The notes beneath the pieces are model-generated. The model was not told the DNA's origin. It saw only the letters and a list, made by a program, of their open reading frames with translations, and ran no database searches. The position numbers and the translations under genes are program-made. From Nocardiopsis sinuspersici (lineage in GTDB: Bacteria; Actinomycetota; Actinomycetes; Streptosporangiales; Streptosporangiaceae), in contig VWVT01000002.1 in assembly GCA_008638415.1 (NCBI GenBank), positions 1 to 64,000 on the forward strand: 64,000 nucleotides of DNA, in the 5' to 3' direction. Positions within the stretch are counted from its first letter, which is position 1. Each line of letters begins with the position of its first letter. Shown in pieces: positions 19,362-28,700 of the stretch.

Positions 19362-20762
19362 ATGAACGATGTCGCCTCCCCGGACCTGTGCCGACTGCTG
19401 ATCCGCGCCCCCGGGCGCTCCTTCGAGATCGCGGCGCCCACCGAGGTCCCCCTCTCCGAGATCCTTCCCACCCTCGTGCTCTACGCCGAGGGCGACAACG
19501 GCGAGGACCTGGACGAGAGCGGCCTGGAGCACGACGGATGGGTCCTCCAGCAACTGGGCGACGAACCCCTGGAGGAGGACGAGACCCTCCGCTCCCTGGG
19601 GCTCTGCCACGGCGAGACCCTCTACCTGCGCCCCCGCCGCGACCAGCTGCCGCCGGTGCACTTCGACGACCTGACCGACGGCGTCGCGACCGGCATGGGC
19701 GAGCGCTCCGACAGGTGGCGCCCCGAGTCCACGCGCGTCCTGCTCCAGGCGCTGGGCCTGGTCGTGCTGTTCACTGGTCTGGCCGTCCTGGTCAGCGGCG
19801 GCACCGGACTCCTGACCGCGGTGTCCGCCGCGTGCTCGGCGATCCTCATGCTGCTGTCGGCCTGGGCGGCCTCGCGCGCCATGGGCGACCTGACCGCCGC
19901 CACCGGCCTGGCCGCGGCGGCCACCCTGTACATGGCGGTGGCCGGGGCGTCCGTGCCCTCCGGCGACCCCGGAACCGTCCTGACCGGAGCGCGCGTGCTC
20001 ACGGGCGCCGTGACCGCGGCGGGGGCCAGCGTGCTCGGACTCGCGGTGGTGGCGGGCTCCGTGCCCTTCTTCGTCGGGCTGTTCACCGCCGAGGTGCTGT
20101 GCGCGCTGGGCGCGCTGGCCCTGATGTTCGTCCCCGGCGCCGTGGCCCCGGCCGTGGCGGGGATGGTGGCTCTCATCGCGCTGCTCCTGGGCACGTTCGC
20201 CCCCCAGCTCGCCTTCCGCCTCTCCGGCCTGAAACTGCCGCCGCTGCCCTCCAACCCCGATCAGCTCCAGGAGGGCATCGAGCCCTATCCGGCGCGCGGG
20301 GTCCTGGACCGCGCCGCGCTGGCCGACCGGTTCCAGACCGCCCTGTACGCGTCCACCGGCGCCGTCCTGGCGGCCTGCCTGGTCGTGCTCGCCGCCTCCT
20401 CCGGGTGGGTGCCGGCCACGCTGTGCGTGGTGGTGTCGCTGGTGATGCTGCTCCAGTCACGCGGGCTGGCCGGGGCCTGGCAGCGGTCGTTCGTGGTCGC
20501 ACCGCCCTGGATCGGACTGACGGCGCTGGTGCTGACCCTGGTGTGGACGGCCGAGCCCATGCCCCGAACGCTGGCGATGGTGGGCCTGTTCGCCGCCTCC
20601 GCGATCCTGGCGGTGGTGTCGTGGAACCTGCCGGGAACACGCCCCCTGCCCCACTGGGGCCGGGCCGCCGAGATCATCCAGTCGCTGCTGACGGTGGCCG
20701 TCGTGCCCCTGGTCCTGGCCGGTTTCGGCGTGTTCTCGCTCCTGCGCGGAATCGGCGGCTGA
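19362..20762 (+). CDS. eccD: Type VII secretion integral membrane protein EccD
   Basis: 466 residues from the ATG at 19362 (MNDVASPDLCRLLIRAPG); an ATG 69 bases upstream is possible but adds a non-conserved tail, and neither has a strong ribosome site. The first ~95 residues form the ubiquitin/YukD-like domain (strand LCRLLIRAPGRSFEIA, ending GETLYLRP). After a cytoplasmic linker come about eleven hydrophobic helices from residue ~125 to the end. EccD forms the membrane-channel barrel of ESX complexes around EccB and EccC. One base separates it from eccB, so they are co-transcribed. Confidence 0.9.
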   Translation: MNDVASPDLCRLLIRAPGRSFEIAAPTEVPLSEILPTLVLYAEGDNGEDLDESGLEHDGWVLQQLGDEPLEEDETLRSLGLCHGETLYLRPRRDQLPPVHFDDLTDGVATGMGERSDRWRPESTRVLLQALGLVVLFTGLAVLVSGGTGLLTAVSAACSAILMLLSAWAASRAMGDLTAATGLAAAATLYMAVAGASVPSGDPGTVLTGARVLTGAVTAAGASVLGLAVVAGSVPFFVGLFTAEVLCALGALALMFVPGAVAPAVAGMVALIALLLGTFAPQLAFRLSGLKLPPLPSNPDQLQEGIEPYPARGVLDRAALADRFQTALYASTGAVLAACLVVLAASSGWVPATLCVVVSLVMLLQSRGLAGAWQRSFVVAPPWIGLTALVLTLVWTAEPMPRTLAMVGLFAASAILAVVSWNLPGTRPLPHWGRAAEIIQSLLTVAVVPLVLAGFGVFSLLRGIGG

Positions 20763-20763
20763 C

Positions 20764-22209
20764 ATGCAGTCACGTCGCGACAGGGTGATGGCCCACAACT
20801 TCACCGTGGGCCGACTGGGCACGGCCATGCTGGAGGGCGACCCCGACGCGGTCGACGCCCCCATGCGCCGCACCCGCACCGGCACCTACATCGGCATCGC
20901 GATCGCCGCGGTGCTGTGCGTCGGCTTCCTCGTGTTCGGCCTCATCTTCCCCGGGGGCGCGACCAGTTGGCGCCAGGAGGGGCGGCTGATCGTGGACCGC
21001 GACACCGGGGCCTCCTACCTCTACTCCTCCGGGGTGCTGCGCCCCGTGGACAACAGCGCCTCGGCCCGCCTGGTCCAGGGCGCCGACGCCGCCGTGAGCC
21101 TGGTCTCGGCCAGGTCCCTGGAGGGCGTTCCCGTGGGCGGTCCCGTGGGCATCGCCGGCGCGCCCGACGCCCTGCCCACGGAAGCGGGACTGGAGGAGTC
21201 GGTCTGGCGGGTGTGCGCGCTGCTGCCCGAGGACGAGGAGGGGGAGCGCGGCCGCACGGCCCTGGTGGTCGGCGACGCCCCCGCGCCCGTCTCACCCTCC
21301 GCGGAGCAGGCGGTCCTGGTCTCCGGGCCGGACGGCGCCCCGCACCTGCTGTGGAACGGCACCCGCCTGCGCCTGGACGAGGAGGGCGGCGCGGTCCAGG
21401 CCCTCGGCTACGGGACCAGCGACGCCCTGCCCGTCACCTCCGCGTTCCTCAACACCGTGCCCACGGGCCCGGACCTGACCGCGCCGGAGGTCCCGGGCGC
21501 CGGTGAGGACGCGGGCGCGTCGGCGGGCGAGCCCCGGCGCGTGGGACAGGTGTTCGCGGTGTCCGCCGCCGAGCAGGACGTCCAGCACTACCTGCTCACC
21601 AGGGACGGCCTGGTGCCGCTCACCACGACGCAGGCGCTGCTGCTGCTGGCCGACCCCGACGTCTCCGGCGCCGCCTACCCCGACAGCCCCGCCGAGGCGC
21701 TGCCGATCCCCGCGGGCGAGGCGCACGCCCGGCTGGCCGAGGGCTCCGGCCCGCGGGAGGACCGGCACCCGGCGTCCCCTCCGACCCTGGTCGGAGCCGG
21801 TTCGAGCGTTCCGTGCCTGCGACTGGCCCCCGACGGCTCGCTGTCGCTGACCATGGACGACCCCGCCGGGGTGGAGGCGTGGCCGGTGCAGGAGCAGCCC
21901 GGAATCGCTCCGGGATGCCCGACCCCCGACCTGGTCGGCATCGCCTCCGGCCGGGGAGCCCTCGCCGCGGCCCGGCCCGTGGGCGGTGGAGGAGCCTCCA
22001 CCACCCGCTACCTCGTCACCGACAGCCCGGCCAAGTACCCGGTGCTCGACGACGCCGCCCTGACCGCTCTCGGCTACCAGACCGGCCAGGCCGTTCCGGT
22101 CCCGACCTCCCTCCTGCGGCTGCTGCCCTCCGGGCCGGTGCTCGACCCGGAGGCGGCCGCCCTCCCCCTGGCGCCCCCGAACACCGCCGAGGACGCCGGC
22201 TGCCCCTGA
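20764..22209 (+). CDS. eccB: Type VII secretion membrane protein EccB
   Basis: 481 residues. The N-terminus MQSRRDRVMAHNFTVGRL is the typical EccB cytoplasmic motif. One membrane helix (about 40-62, YIGIAIAAVLCVGFLVFGLIF) leads to a large exported domain (about 63-481) with the repeated R4-like pattern of EccB: LIVDRDTGASYLYSSGVLRPVDN, later a Cys pair region (VCALLPED, VPCLRLAPDG, APGCPTPD). EccB is the periplasmic-side part of the ESX complex. Starts one base after eccD; followed after 22 bases by a WXG100 gene. Confidence 0.92.
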   Translation: MQSRRDRVMAHNFTVGRLGTAMLEGDPDAVDAPMRRTRTGTYIGIAIAAVLCVGFLVFGLIFPGGATSWRQEGRLIVDRDTGASYLYSSGVLRPVDNSASARLVQGADAAVSLVSARSLEGVPVGGPVGIAGAPDALPTEAGLEESVWRVCALLPEDEEGERGRTALVVGDAPAPVSPSAEQAVLVSGPDGAPHLLWNGTRLRLDEEGGAVQALGYGTSDALPVTSAFLNTVPTGPDLTAPEVPGAGEDAGASAGEPRRVGQVFAVSAAEQDVQHYLLTRDGLVPLTTTQALLLLADPDVSGAAYPDSPAEALPIPAGEAHARLAEGSGPREDRHPASPPTLVGAGSSVPCLRLAPDGSLSLTMDDPAGVEAWPVQEQPGIAPGCPTPDLVGIASGRGALAAARPVGGGGASTTRYLVTDSPAKYPVLDDAALTALGYQTGQAVPVPTSLLRLLPSGPVLDPEAAALPLAPPNTAEDAGCP

Positions 22210-22231
22210 TGGAACGAACCGAGGAGACCCC

Positions 22232-22558
22232 GTGAACCAGAGGACAAGGACCACAGACGAGGCCGAGCGCATCGCCCAGGACGCGATGACCGAGGCCCAC
22301 GGCAACTGCGACACCATCTACACCAACGTGGACAGCACGCGCGACAGGCTGCGCATGTCCTGGCAGGGCGCGGCCTCCAACAAGTACAGCGAGGCGGTCG
22401 TCGGCTGGCTGGACGAGCTGCGGCTCATCACCAACGACATGAACCGGATGATCGGCACCTTCGGCGGCACCGTCCACGCCATGCACGCCACCGAGGACGC
22501 GGCCGTCATCACCGGTTCGCGGTGGATGAGCGAGCTGAACCCGAACCAGCCCGGCTGA
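22232..22558 (+). CDS. WXG100-family protein (EsxA/EsxB-like)
   Basis: 108 residues, GTG start preceded by GAGGAG. Two predicted helices are joined by the WQG turn (W44-Q45-G46, SWQGAASNKYSEAVVGW). The C-terminal helix reads HAMHATEDAAV where a YxxxD/E export signal would be expected, so this partner lacks the tyrosine. It probably pairs with the next gene's product as a heterodimer exported by EccC. 51 bases separate the two genes. Confidence 0.88.
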   Translation: MNQRTRTTDEAERIAQDAMTEAHGNCDTIYTNVDSTRDRLRMSWQGAASNKYSEAVVGWLDELRLITNDMNRMIGTFGGTVHAMHATEDAAVITGSRWMSELNPNQPG

Positions 22559-22608
22559 GGCCGGACAGCCGCCCCCACCAGCACAAGCCCCCTCCGGAAG
22601 GCGAGAAC

Positions 22609-22911
22609 ATGACCATCAACGGTTTCGACGTCAGCTACGCCTACGTCGACGAGGCCACCGACGAGCTGCGCACCCAGACGAAGGCCGTGCAGGACCAGAT
22701 CGAGTCGCTCGACTCCCAGATGCAGGTGGTCAAGGCAGACCTCGACGGTGCCATGGCCGCGGAGTACGACCGCAAGGTCGCGTCCTGGCGGGCCAACGTC
22801 GTCGACATGCAGCTCCTGCTGGGCAAGGCCGAGGCGGCTCTGAACGAGATCCGCAACAACTACGCCTCCACCGACGGTCGCGAGGCCATGAACTGGCAGG
22901 CCCTGCTGTAG
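22609..22911 (+). CDS. WXG100-like protein with YxxxD export signal, WXG degenerate
   Basis: 100 residues from the ATG at 22609 (MTINGFDVSYAYVDE), preceded by GGAAGGCGAG. It is all-helical, of WXG100 size, but the turn reads LDG (45-47) instead of WXG; the downstream aromatic W60 is kept. The C-terminal part has YASTD (85-89), a match to the YxxxD/E type VII export signal. The signal is thus on the partner with the degenerate turn, complementing the neighbour that has WQG but no tyrosine, as in EsxA/EsxB-type pairs. Confidence 0.85.
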   Translation: MTINGFDVSYAYVDEATDELRTQTKAVQDQIESLDSQMQVVKADLDGAMAAEYDRKVASWRANVVDMQLLLGKAEAALNEIRNNYASTDGREAMNWQALL

Positions 22912-23020
22912 TCCGCCTCCCCCAGGGGCGGGCGCGACCCACCGCTCCCCTCGGCGCGCCCGCCCCGCCCCCGACAATCCAGACGAACGACCGCCCTGCG
23001 GGCGGTGAGGAGGTCCTGAC

Positions 23021-25675
23021 GTGGAGCCCCCCCTCTTCGACTTCCGTGCTGCCCTCTCCGGAGAGGAGCCCGACCCGACCGCCCCCGAGGAGGGCACCGC
23101 CCTCCAGGGGCAGGGCGCCAACACGAACCGGTCGGAGTCCGCGCCGGTCAGTGTGGACCTGACCAGCGGACTGCTCCTTCTCCGGAACGGAGCCTCCTCG
23201 GTCGAGGTGGACACCGCCACCCAGGAGGCGGTACTCGACCCGGGCGGCTCCGAGGTGACCGTCGGCGACGACGGTGTCATGCTCCTCGGCGCGCAGCGGG
23301 ACGGGGACAGCGCCTCCTCGCTCCTGTTCGACGGCGAGGCACGGCACACCGTCGCGGTGGCCTCCCCCGAGTTCGGGGACATCTCCGGCCAGGAGGTCCA
23401 CCGGGGCGAAACACCCGACCCGGCGGTCCAGGGGGAGCCGACCACGCTCCTCGAACCACAGATGCTGGGGGAGCCGGCCATGCTCCTCGAACAGCAGAAC
23501 GTCCCAGCCGGGGCGGCCTTCGAGGAGACGGCCCTCCTCGAAGGCGAGACGAGGCTCCCCGAGACCGTGCCGGCGGAGCCCGCCGTGCTCGCGGAGCCGT
23601 TGGAGACCACGGCGGTCGAGCCCGGGGAGCTGTTGGAGCCGCTGACCCCCCAGCTCACCGAGGCCATGGAACCGGTCTCCGGTATGGAGCTCATCTCCGC
23701 CGACGCCGACGACCCCGCCTTCGGCGAGACCGCCTCCGAGATCGACGGGGCACCGGTCGTGACCCTCGACCCCGACACGGGCGTCACCACCGTCGAGGCG
23801 GGTGGGCTCAGGTTCGTCCTGGACGCGGACACCGGCACGATCAGCATCGAACCCGGTGACAGGGACGTGCCCCTCGACCCCGAGGCGGCGCCGGTCACGG
23901 TCGAGGCCGGGCACCTGAGCCTGACCATCGATCCGGCCGAGGGCACCGTCGGAATCGAGACGACCGGCCCGGGCGACGGCGACGAGGTCCTCCCCACCAC
24001 GATCGAGATCGGCGACCTGCGGCTCACCCTGGACCCCGAGACCGGCGAGGTCTCCCTCGACCCCGGCGACGGGAACGTGGAGGTCGATCCCGAGACCGGC
24101 CTGATCACCGTCTCCGAGAAGGACGAGGGCGACGAGGACGGCGACGAGGAGAAGCCGGGCCAGGACGGCCAGGACGGCGGCGAGGAGCAGGTCGGAGGCG
24201 ACAGGCCCGGCGGCGGTGACGCCGAGGGCGGGAGCACACCCGGTGGTGAGGACTCCCCCGACCACGAAGAGGAGTACCGGCCCGGCAAGCCCGACCACGA
24301 GCACACCGGCCACGGTGACGACAGGTCCGAGCATCCGGGCGAAACGAGCGGGGAGGACTCCTCCGACCACGGGGAGAACCAGCACCCCGACCGCCCCGGC
24401 GCACCCGATCCGATCGGTGGCGGGACACCCGGCCCGGTCGGTGGCGGGACACCCGGCGTTCCTGTGGGCACCACCCCGCCTCCGGTGGGGGGAGGCGCTC
24501 CTCAGGAGGAGCAGGGCACCTCCGACGAGGAGCAGAACGCCCCCGACGATGAGCAGGTGTCTGGGGAACCGGGCCAGGTGACCGAGCCTCCCGTCCAGGA
24601 ACCGGGCGACGCCCCCGGCGAGCCCACCGAAACGCCCTCGGACGAAACCCACACCGGCTCCACCCCCGACACCAACGAAGAACCAGGCGACGCCCCGGGC
24701 GGAGAAACGCCAACCCCCGAACCGACCGAACTCGTAGAACCGGGCGTCGAGCAACCGGGTGACACCCCCGGCGAACGCATCGAAGCGGGATCGGACGGGC
24801 TCAGCACCGAACCGACCGGCGACAACGTCGAGGAACCGGGCGACATCCCGGGCGGAGAGACGCCGGATCTCGAAGCGACCGAAGCGAACACCCGGCCCGC
24901 GGTGGCCTTCTCCGGCGCTCCCGACGACGGTTCCGAAACGGATACCTCAGAGGGCGAGGGACCGAGCAGAGGCCGGACCGAGGCTCAAGGCAACAGCGAG
25001 GACGAAGAGGAAGAGGAGGAAACCGAGGAGGACGGAGACGAGGAGGAAGAGGAAGAAGAAACCGAGGAGGACGAGGAAGAAGGCGAGGAAGAGGAGGAAG
25101 GCGAGGAGGAGGAAGAGGAGAACGAAGAGGAGAACGAAGAAGACGGAGGCAACGGCGACGGTCAGGGCGAGGACAGCGGGAACGGCAACGGGCAGGACGG
25201 GGACGGCAAAGGTGGTGAGGGCACCAAGATCGATCTCGACAGGATCAGGGATTTCCGCGAGAAGATCGTGACGCCCCTGCGCGAGGCGGTCGACACCCAA
25301 CTCACAGCGTTCTCCGTGTACGAGGGAATCGGCGGCGGCGAGGGGGGCGGGTACCACCGGCTCGGCAATCCCGAGGGGCTTCCGATAGCCGGAAGGCTCG
25401 CGGGGAAGATCGACACCTCGATGGGCAACATCCACCAGTTCCTCAGTGACCTGCAACTGGAGCTGACCGAGATCGAGGACAGGCTCTCGGAGAACCTCAT
25501 CACCTTCGTCGACCTCGAGGACGAGCAAAGCCTCACGGCCCAGGAGATCCACAACCTGATCGGCTCGGGCACGGGCGGCACGTCCAGCTCGGGCGGTTAT
25601 GGCAACGGTTACGGCAACGGCGACAACGAGGACGAGGACGAGGAAAGCAGCGAGTCCAGCGATTCCCAAGCCTGA
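23021..25675 (+). CDS. Acidic repeat protein of the type VII locus, unknown function
   Basis: 884 residues, GTG start with GAGGAGG upstream. No known family recognised. N-terminal motif FDFRAALSG; residues ~245-370 hold about four beta-type repeats of the form LDPETG.VTVEAG.L.L.LDP..G.VSIEPG; ~375-640 is a Pro/Glu/Gly linker with repeated EEPGD.PGGETP; ~660-705 is almost pure Glu/Asp; ~734-835 is an alpha-helical domain (KIDLDRIRDFREKIVTPLRE ... LQLELTEIEDRLSENLI) resembling WXG/ESX-substrate helices; the tail is Gly/Asp/Ser-rich. Placed between the WXG100 pair and the PPE-like gene, it is probably a secreted or surface substrate. No signal peptide, consistent with ESX export. The helical domain and acidic linker could also act as a chaperone. 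Confidence 0.7.
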   Translation: MEPPLFDFRAALSGEEPDPTAPEEGTALQGQGANTNRSESAPVSVDLTSGLLLLRNGASSVEVDTATQEAVLDPGGSEVTVGDDGVMLLGAQRDGDSASSLLFDGEARHTVAVASPEFGDISGQEVHRGETPDPAVQGEPTTLLEPQMLGEPAMLLEQQNVPAGAAFEETALLEGETRLPETVPAEPAVLAEPLETTAVEPGELLEPLTPQLTEAMEPVSGMELISADADDPAFGETASEIDGAPVVTLDPDTGVTTVEAGGLRFVLDADTGTISIEPGDRDVPLDPEAAPVTVEAGHLSLTIDPAEGTVGIETTGPGDGDEVLPTTIEIGDLRLTLDPETGEVSLDPGDGNVEVDPETGLITVSEKDEGDEDGDEEKPGQDGQDGGEEQVGGDRPGGGDAEGGSTPGGEDSPDHEEEYRPGKPDHEHTGHGDDRSEHPGETSGEDSSDHGENQHPDRPGAPDPIGGGTPGPVGGGTPGVPVGTTPPPVGGGAPQEEQGTSDEEQNAPDDEQVSGEPGQVTEPPVQEPGDAPGEPTETPSDETHTGSTPDTNEEPGDAPGGETPTPEPTELVEPGVEQPGDTPGERIEAGSDGLSTEPTGDNVEEPGDIPGGETPDLEATEANTRPAVAFSGAPDDGSETDTSEGEGPSRGRTEAQGNSEDEEEEEETEEDGDEEEEEEETEEDEEEGEEEEEGEEEEEENEEENEEDGGNGDGQGEDSGNGNGQDGDGKGGEGTKIDLDRIRDFREKIVTPLREAVDTQLTAFSVYEGIGGGEGGGYHRLGNPEGLPIAGRLAGKIDTSMGNIHQFLSDLQLELTEIEDRLSENLITFVDLEDEQSLTAQEIHNLIGSGTGGTSSSGGYGNGYGNGDNEDEDEESSESSDSQA

Positions 25676-25701
25676 AGCTCGATACACCGGAGGAGGTCAG
25701 T

Positions 25702-28700
25702 ATGCCCGAAGAAGTTCCTGAAAAACAGCTACATGAGATCATGAACATCTTCGCCAACAACGGCGGAGAAGACTACGGCCCCATGGAACCCGTCAGCAAG
25801 GTGACCGAACCTCGGTGGGTCGACGGCGGCCGTTACCATTTCCACGAGGACACCAAGCCCTTCGTCGGCTTCGAGTGGGGCGACACGGATCGCTGGTGGA
25901 GTTACAAGGACTACTACACCGCATACATGTCCGGCTATGGGGGTTATTCCTACTCCTACCAGACCTACGGCATCGACTACGCCGGCTACGACATGCAGGA
26001 CCAGTTGTGGACCGACGAGAACAGTCAGCAGAACAAGTTCCGCCAGCAGTTGCTCAACCTGGCGACCATGGCCGACTACGAGACGAACAGGTTGGTGTCC
26101 GATCACTGGAACCTCACACGGCTCCAGGAGACCGTCGACAACCTGGACAACCTCCACAAGGCACTGACCCCCTACATCGGAGGGGATGAGGGCGGCAGCC
26201 TGAACAAACTGTGGAAGGAGATCGACACCCCGGACGGGCCCATGACGGGTTCGGCCGCGTCTGCGTACCAGTACCGCCTCAAGGACCTCGCGTACCGTCT
26301 GACCCAGATCCACGACAAGATCCCCGACTTCAAAAAGGAGTTGGAAAAGATCAGGCCGGATCTGAAGACCAACACGTATAAACTCTCCCAAAGCGTCAAT
26401 AATGCCATCAACACGTACGGTGGCACCATCAAGGACGTACTCGACAAGTGGTATTTCAACACCGCCGCGGGGTCGGAGAGGTTCGTCGAAGAACGCGATC
26501 AGTTCGACATCCGGATCGTTGCAGCCGGAACCGGTGAAGACGGGAACTCCCAGGGGGAAGTGCGCGGCATCGTCGGCGACGACATCACCGACAGCAACGT
26601 CAACAACACCCTCTACAAGATGTTCCGGGACCACTACAAGGCCGTCTACGAGGCGGCGAACACGCTGCACACGCAGATGGCCAAGGATTACTCCGATATC
26701 CACACGGCGCTCCAGTCCATCCGCCCTCCCCGGCCGCTTCCGACGGAGACCCCCGGCAGCGTGGGGAACAACGGCCCCAGCAACAACCCCTTCGGCGACT
26801 TCGAGATCGACAACCCCTTCGACGACATCGAATTCGACAATCCCTTCGACGACTTCCAGTTCGACAACCCCTTCGAGAACTTCGAATTCCCCCCGCCGCC
26901 ACCACCGCCGCCACCACCGCCGCCGCACCTGGGATACAACGGCCCCGGAACCGGTGACGGCCTCGGCGACGGAGGGCCCGACCTCAACGAGGTCCTGACG
27001 CCCCCGCCTCCCCCACCGAACCTCGGTCTCAACGGACCCACGGGCAACGAAGACCCCGAGGGGCTCGGCGGACCACCACCTACGCCGGATCTGGGTCTCA
27101 ACGGGCCCACGGGCAACGGAGGCCCCGAAGTCGTCGGCGGCCCCGGCCCCGGCATGAACGACCCCCTCACGCCTCCCCCGGCCCCGCCCAACCTCGGCCT
27201 CAACGGACCCGGCTTCGACCAGGGCACCAACAGCGGCCCCGGCCCCGGCATGAACAGCCCCCTCATGCCACCGCCGCCCCCGCCCAACCTCGGCCTCAAC
27301 GGACCCGGCTTCGACCAGGGCACCAACAGCGGCCCCGGCCCCGGCATGAACGGCCCCCTCATGCCACCGCCGCCCCCGCCCAACCTCGGCCTCAACGGAC
27401 CGGGAAGCGGTCGTGGCGGCCCGGGAGGCTACAACGGTTCACTGGAGCGCGACCCGGCGACGGGTCTCCCCATCAACCCCGAAACCGGTCAGCCCTTCCC
27501 CACCGACCCCGAAACCGGACTGCCCTTCAACCCCGAAACCGGGCTGCCGATCAACTACGACCCCACCACCGGCCAGGTCCTGCCCATCGACCCCGTCACC
27601 GGACAACCCATCCCCGGCGGAGAAACCGGCAGCCTCCTGGAGCGCGACCCGGCGACGGGCCTCCCCATCAACCCCGAAACCGGTCAGCCCTTCCCCACCG
27701 ACCCCCAAACCGGACTGCCCTTCAACCCCGAAACCGGGCTGCCGATCAACTACGACCCCACCACCGGCCAGGTCCTGCCCATCGACCCCGTCACCGGACA
27801 ACCGGTCGGCATAGACCCGCAGACCGGGCTGCCGACCGACTACGGACACGGGTCGCAGCCACCACTGCCACCACCGGACCTGGGCCTCAACGGCCCCGGC
27901 TTCGGACCGGACACCGAGGTCCCGATCAACCCGGTCACCGGTGAGCCCTTCCCCACCGACCCCCAAACCGGACTGCCCTTCAACCCCGAAACCGGGCTGC
28001 CGATCAACTACGACCCCACCACCGGCCAGGTCCTGCCCATCGACCCCGTCACCGGACAACCGGTCGGCATAGACCCGCAGACCGGGCTGCCGACCGACTA
28101 CGGACACGGGTCGCAGCCACCACTGCCACCACCGGACCTGGGCCTCAACGGCCCCGGCTTCGGACCGGACACCGAGGTCCCGATCAACCCGGTCACCGGT
28201 GAGCCCTACCCCACCGACCCCCAAACCGGACTGCCCTTCAACCCCGAAACCGGGCTGCCGATCAACTACGACCCCACCACCGGCCAGGTCCTGCCCATCG
28301 ACCCCGTCACCGGACAACCGGTCGGCATAGACCCGCAGACCGGGCTGCCGACCGACTACGGACACGGGTCGCAGCCACCACTGCCACCACCGGACCTGGG
28401 CCTCAACGGCCCCGGCTTCGGACCGGACACCGAGGTCCCGATCAACCCGGTCACCGGTGAGCCCTACGTCATCGACCCGATCACCGGCCAGCCCTACCCG
28501 ATCGACCCCGAGACCGGCGCACCGGTGACGGGCGACTTCGACGTCCCGGACGGGCCGATCCCCGACACGCTGCCGCCGTTGCAGTCACCCGAGGACGTGG
28601 GACTCAACTACGGCGGCCTCAGTCCCGGTCCCGGTCCCCACTCCAGCGACGGCCTCGGCGGCGCTCCGGGCAGTTCCGACCGCTCCTCGCTCTTCACCGC

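Noticed and set aside
27190..28466. CRISPR array
   Set aside because: Units are directly abutting, in frame, 96-258 bases long and without unique spacers, so they are protein-coding tandem repeats.
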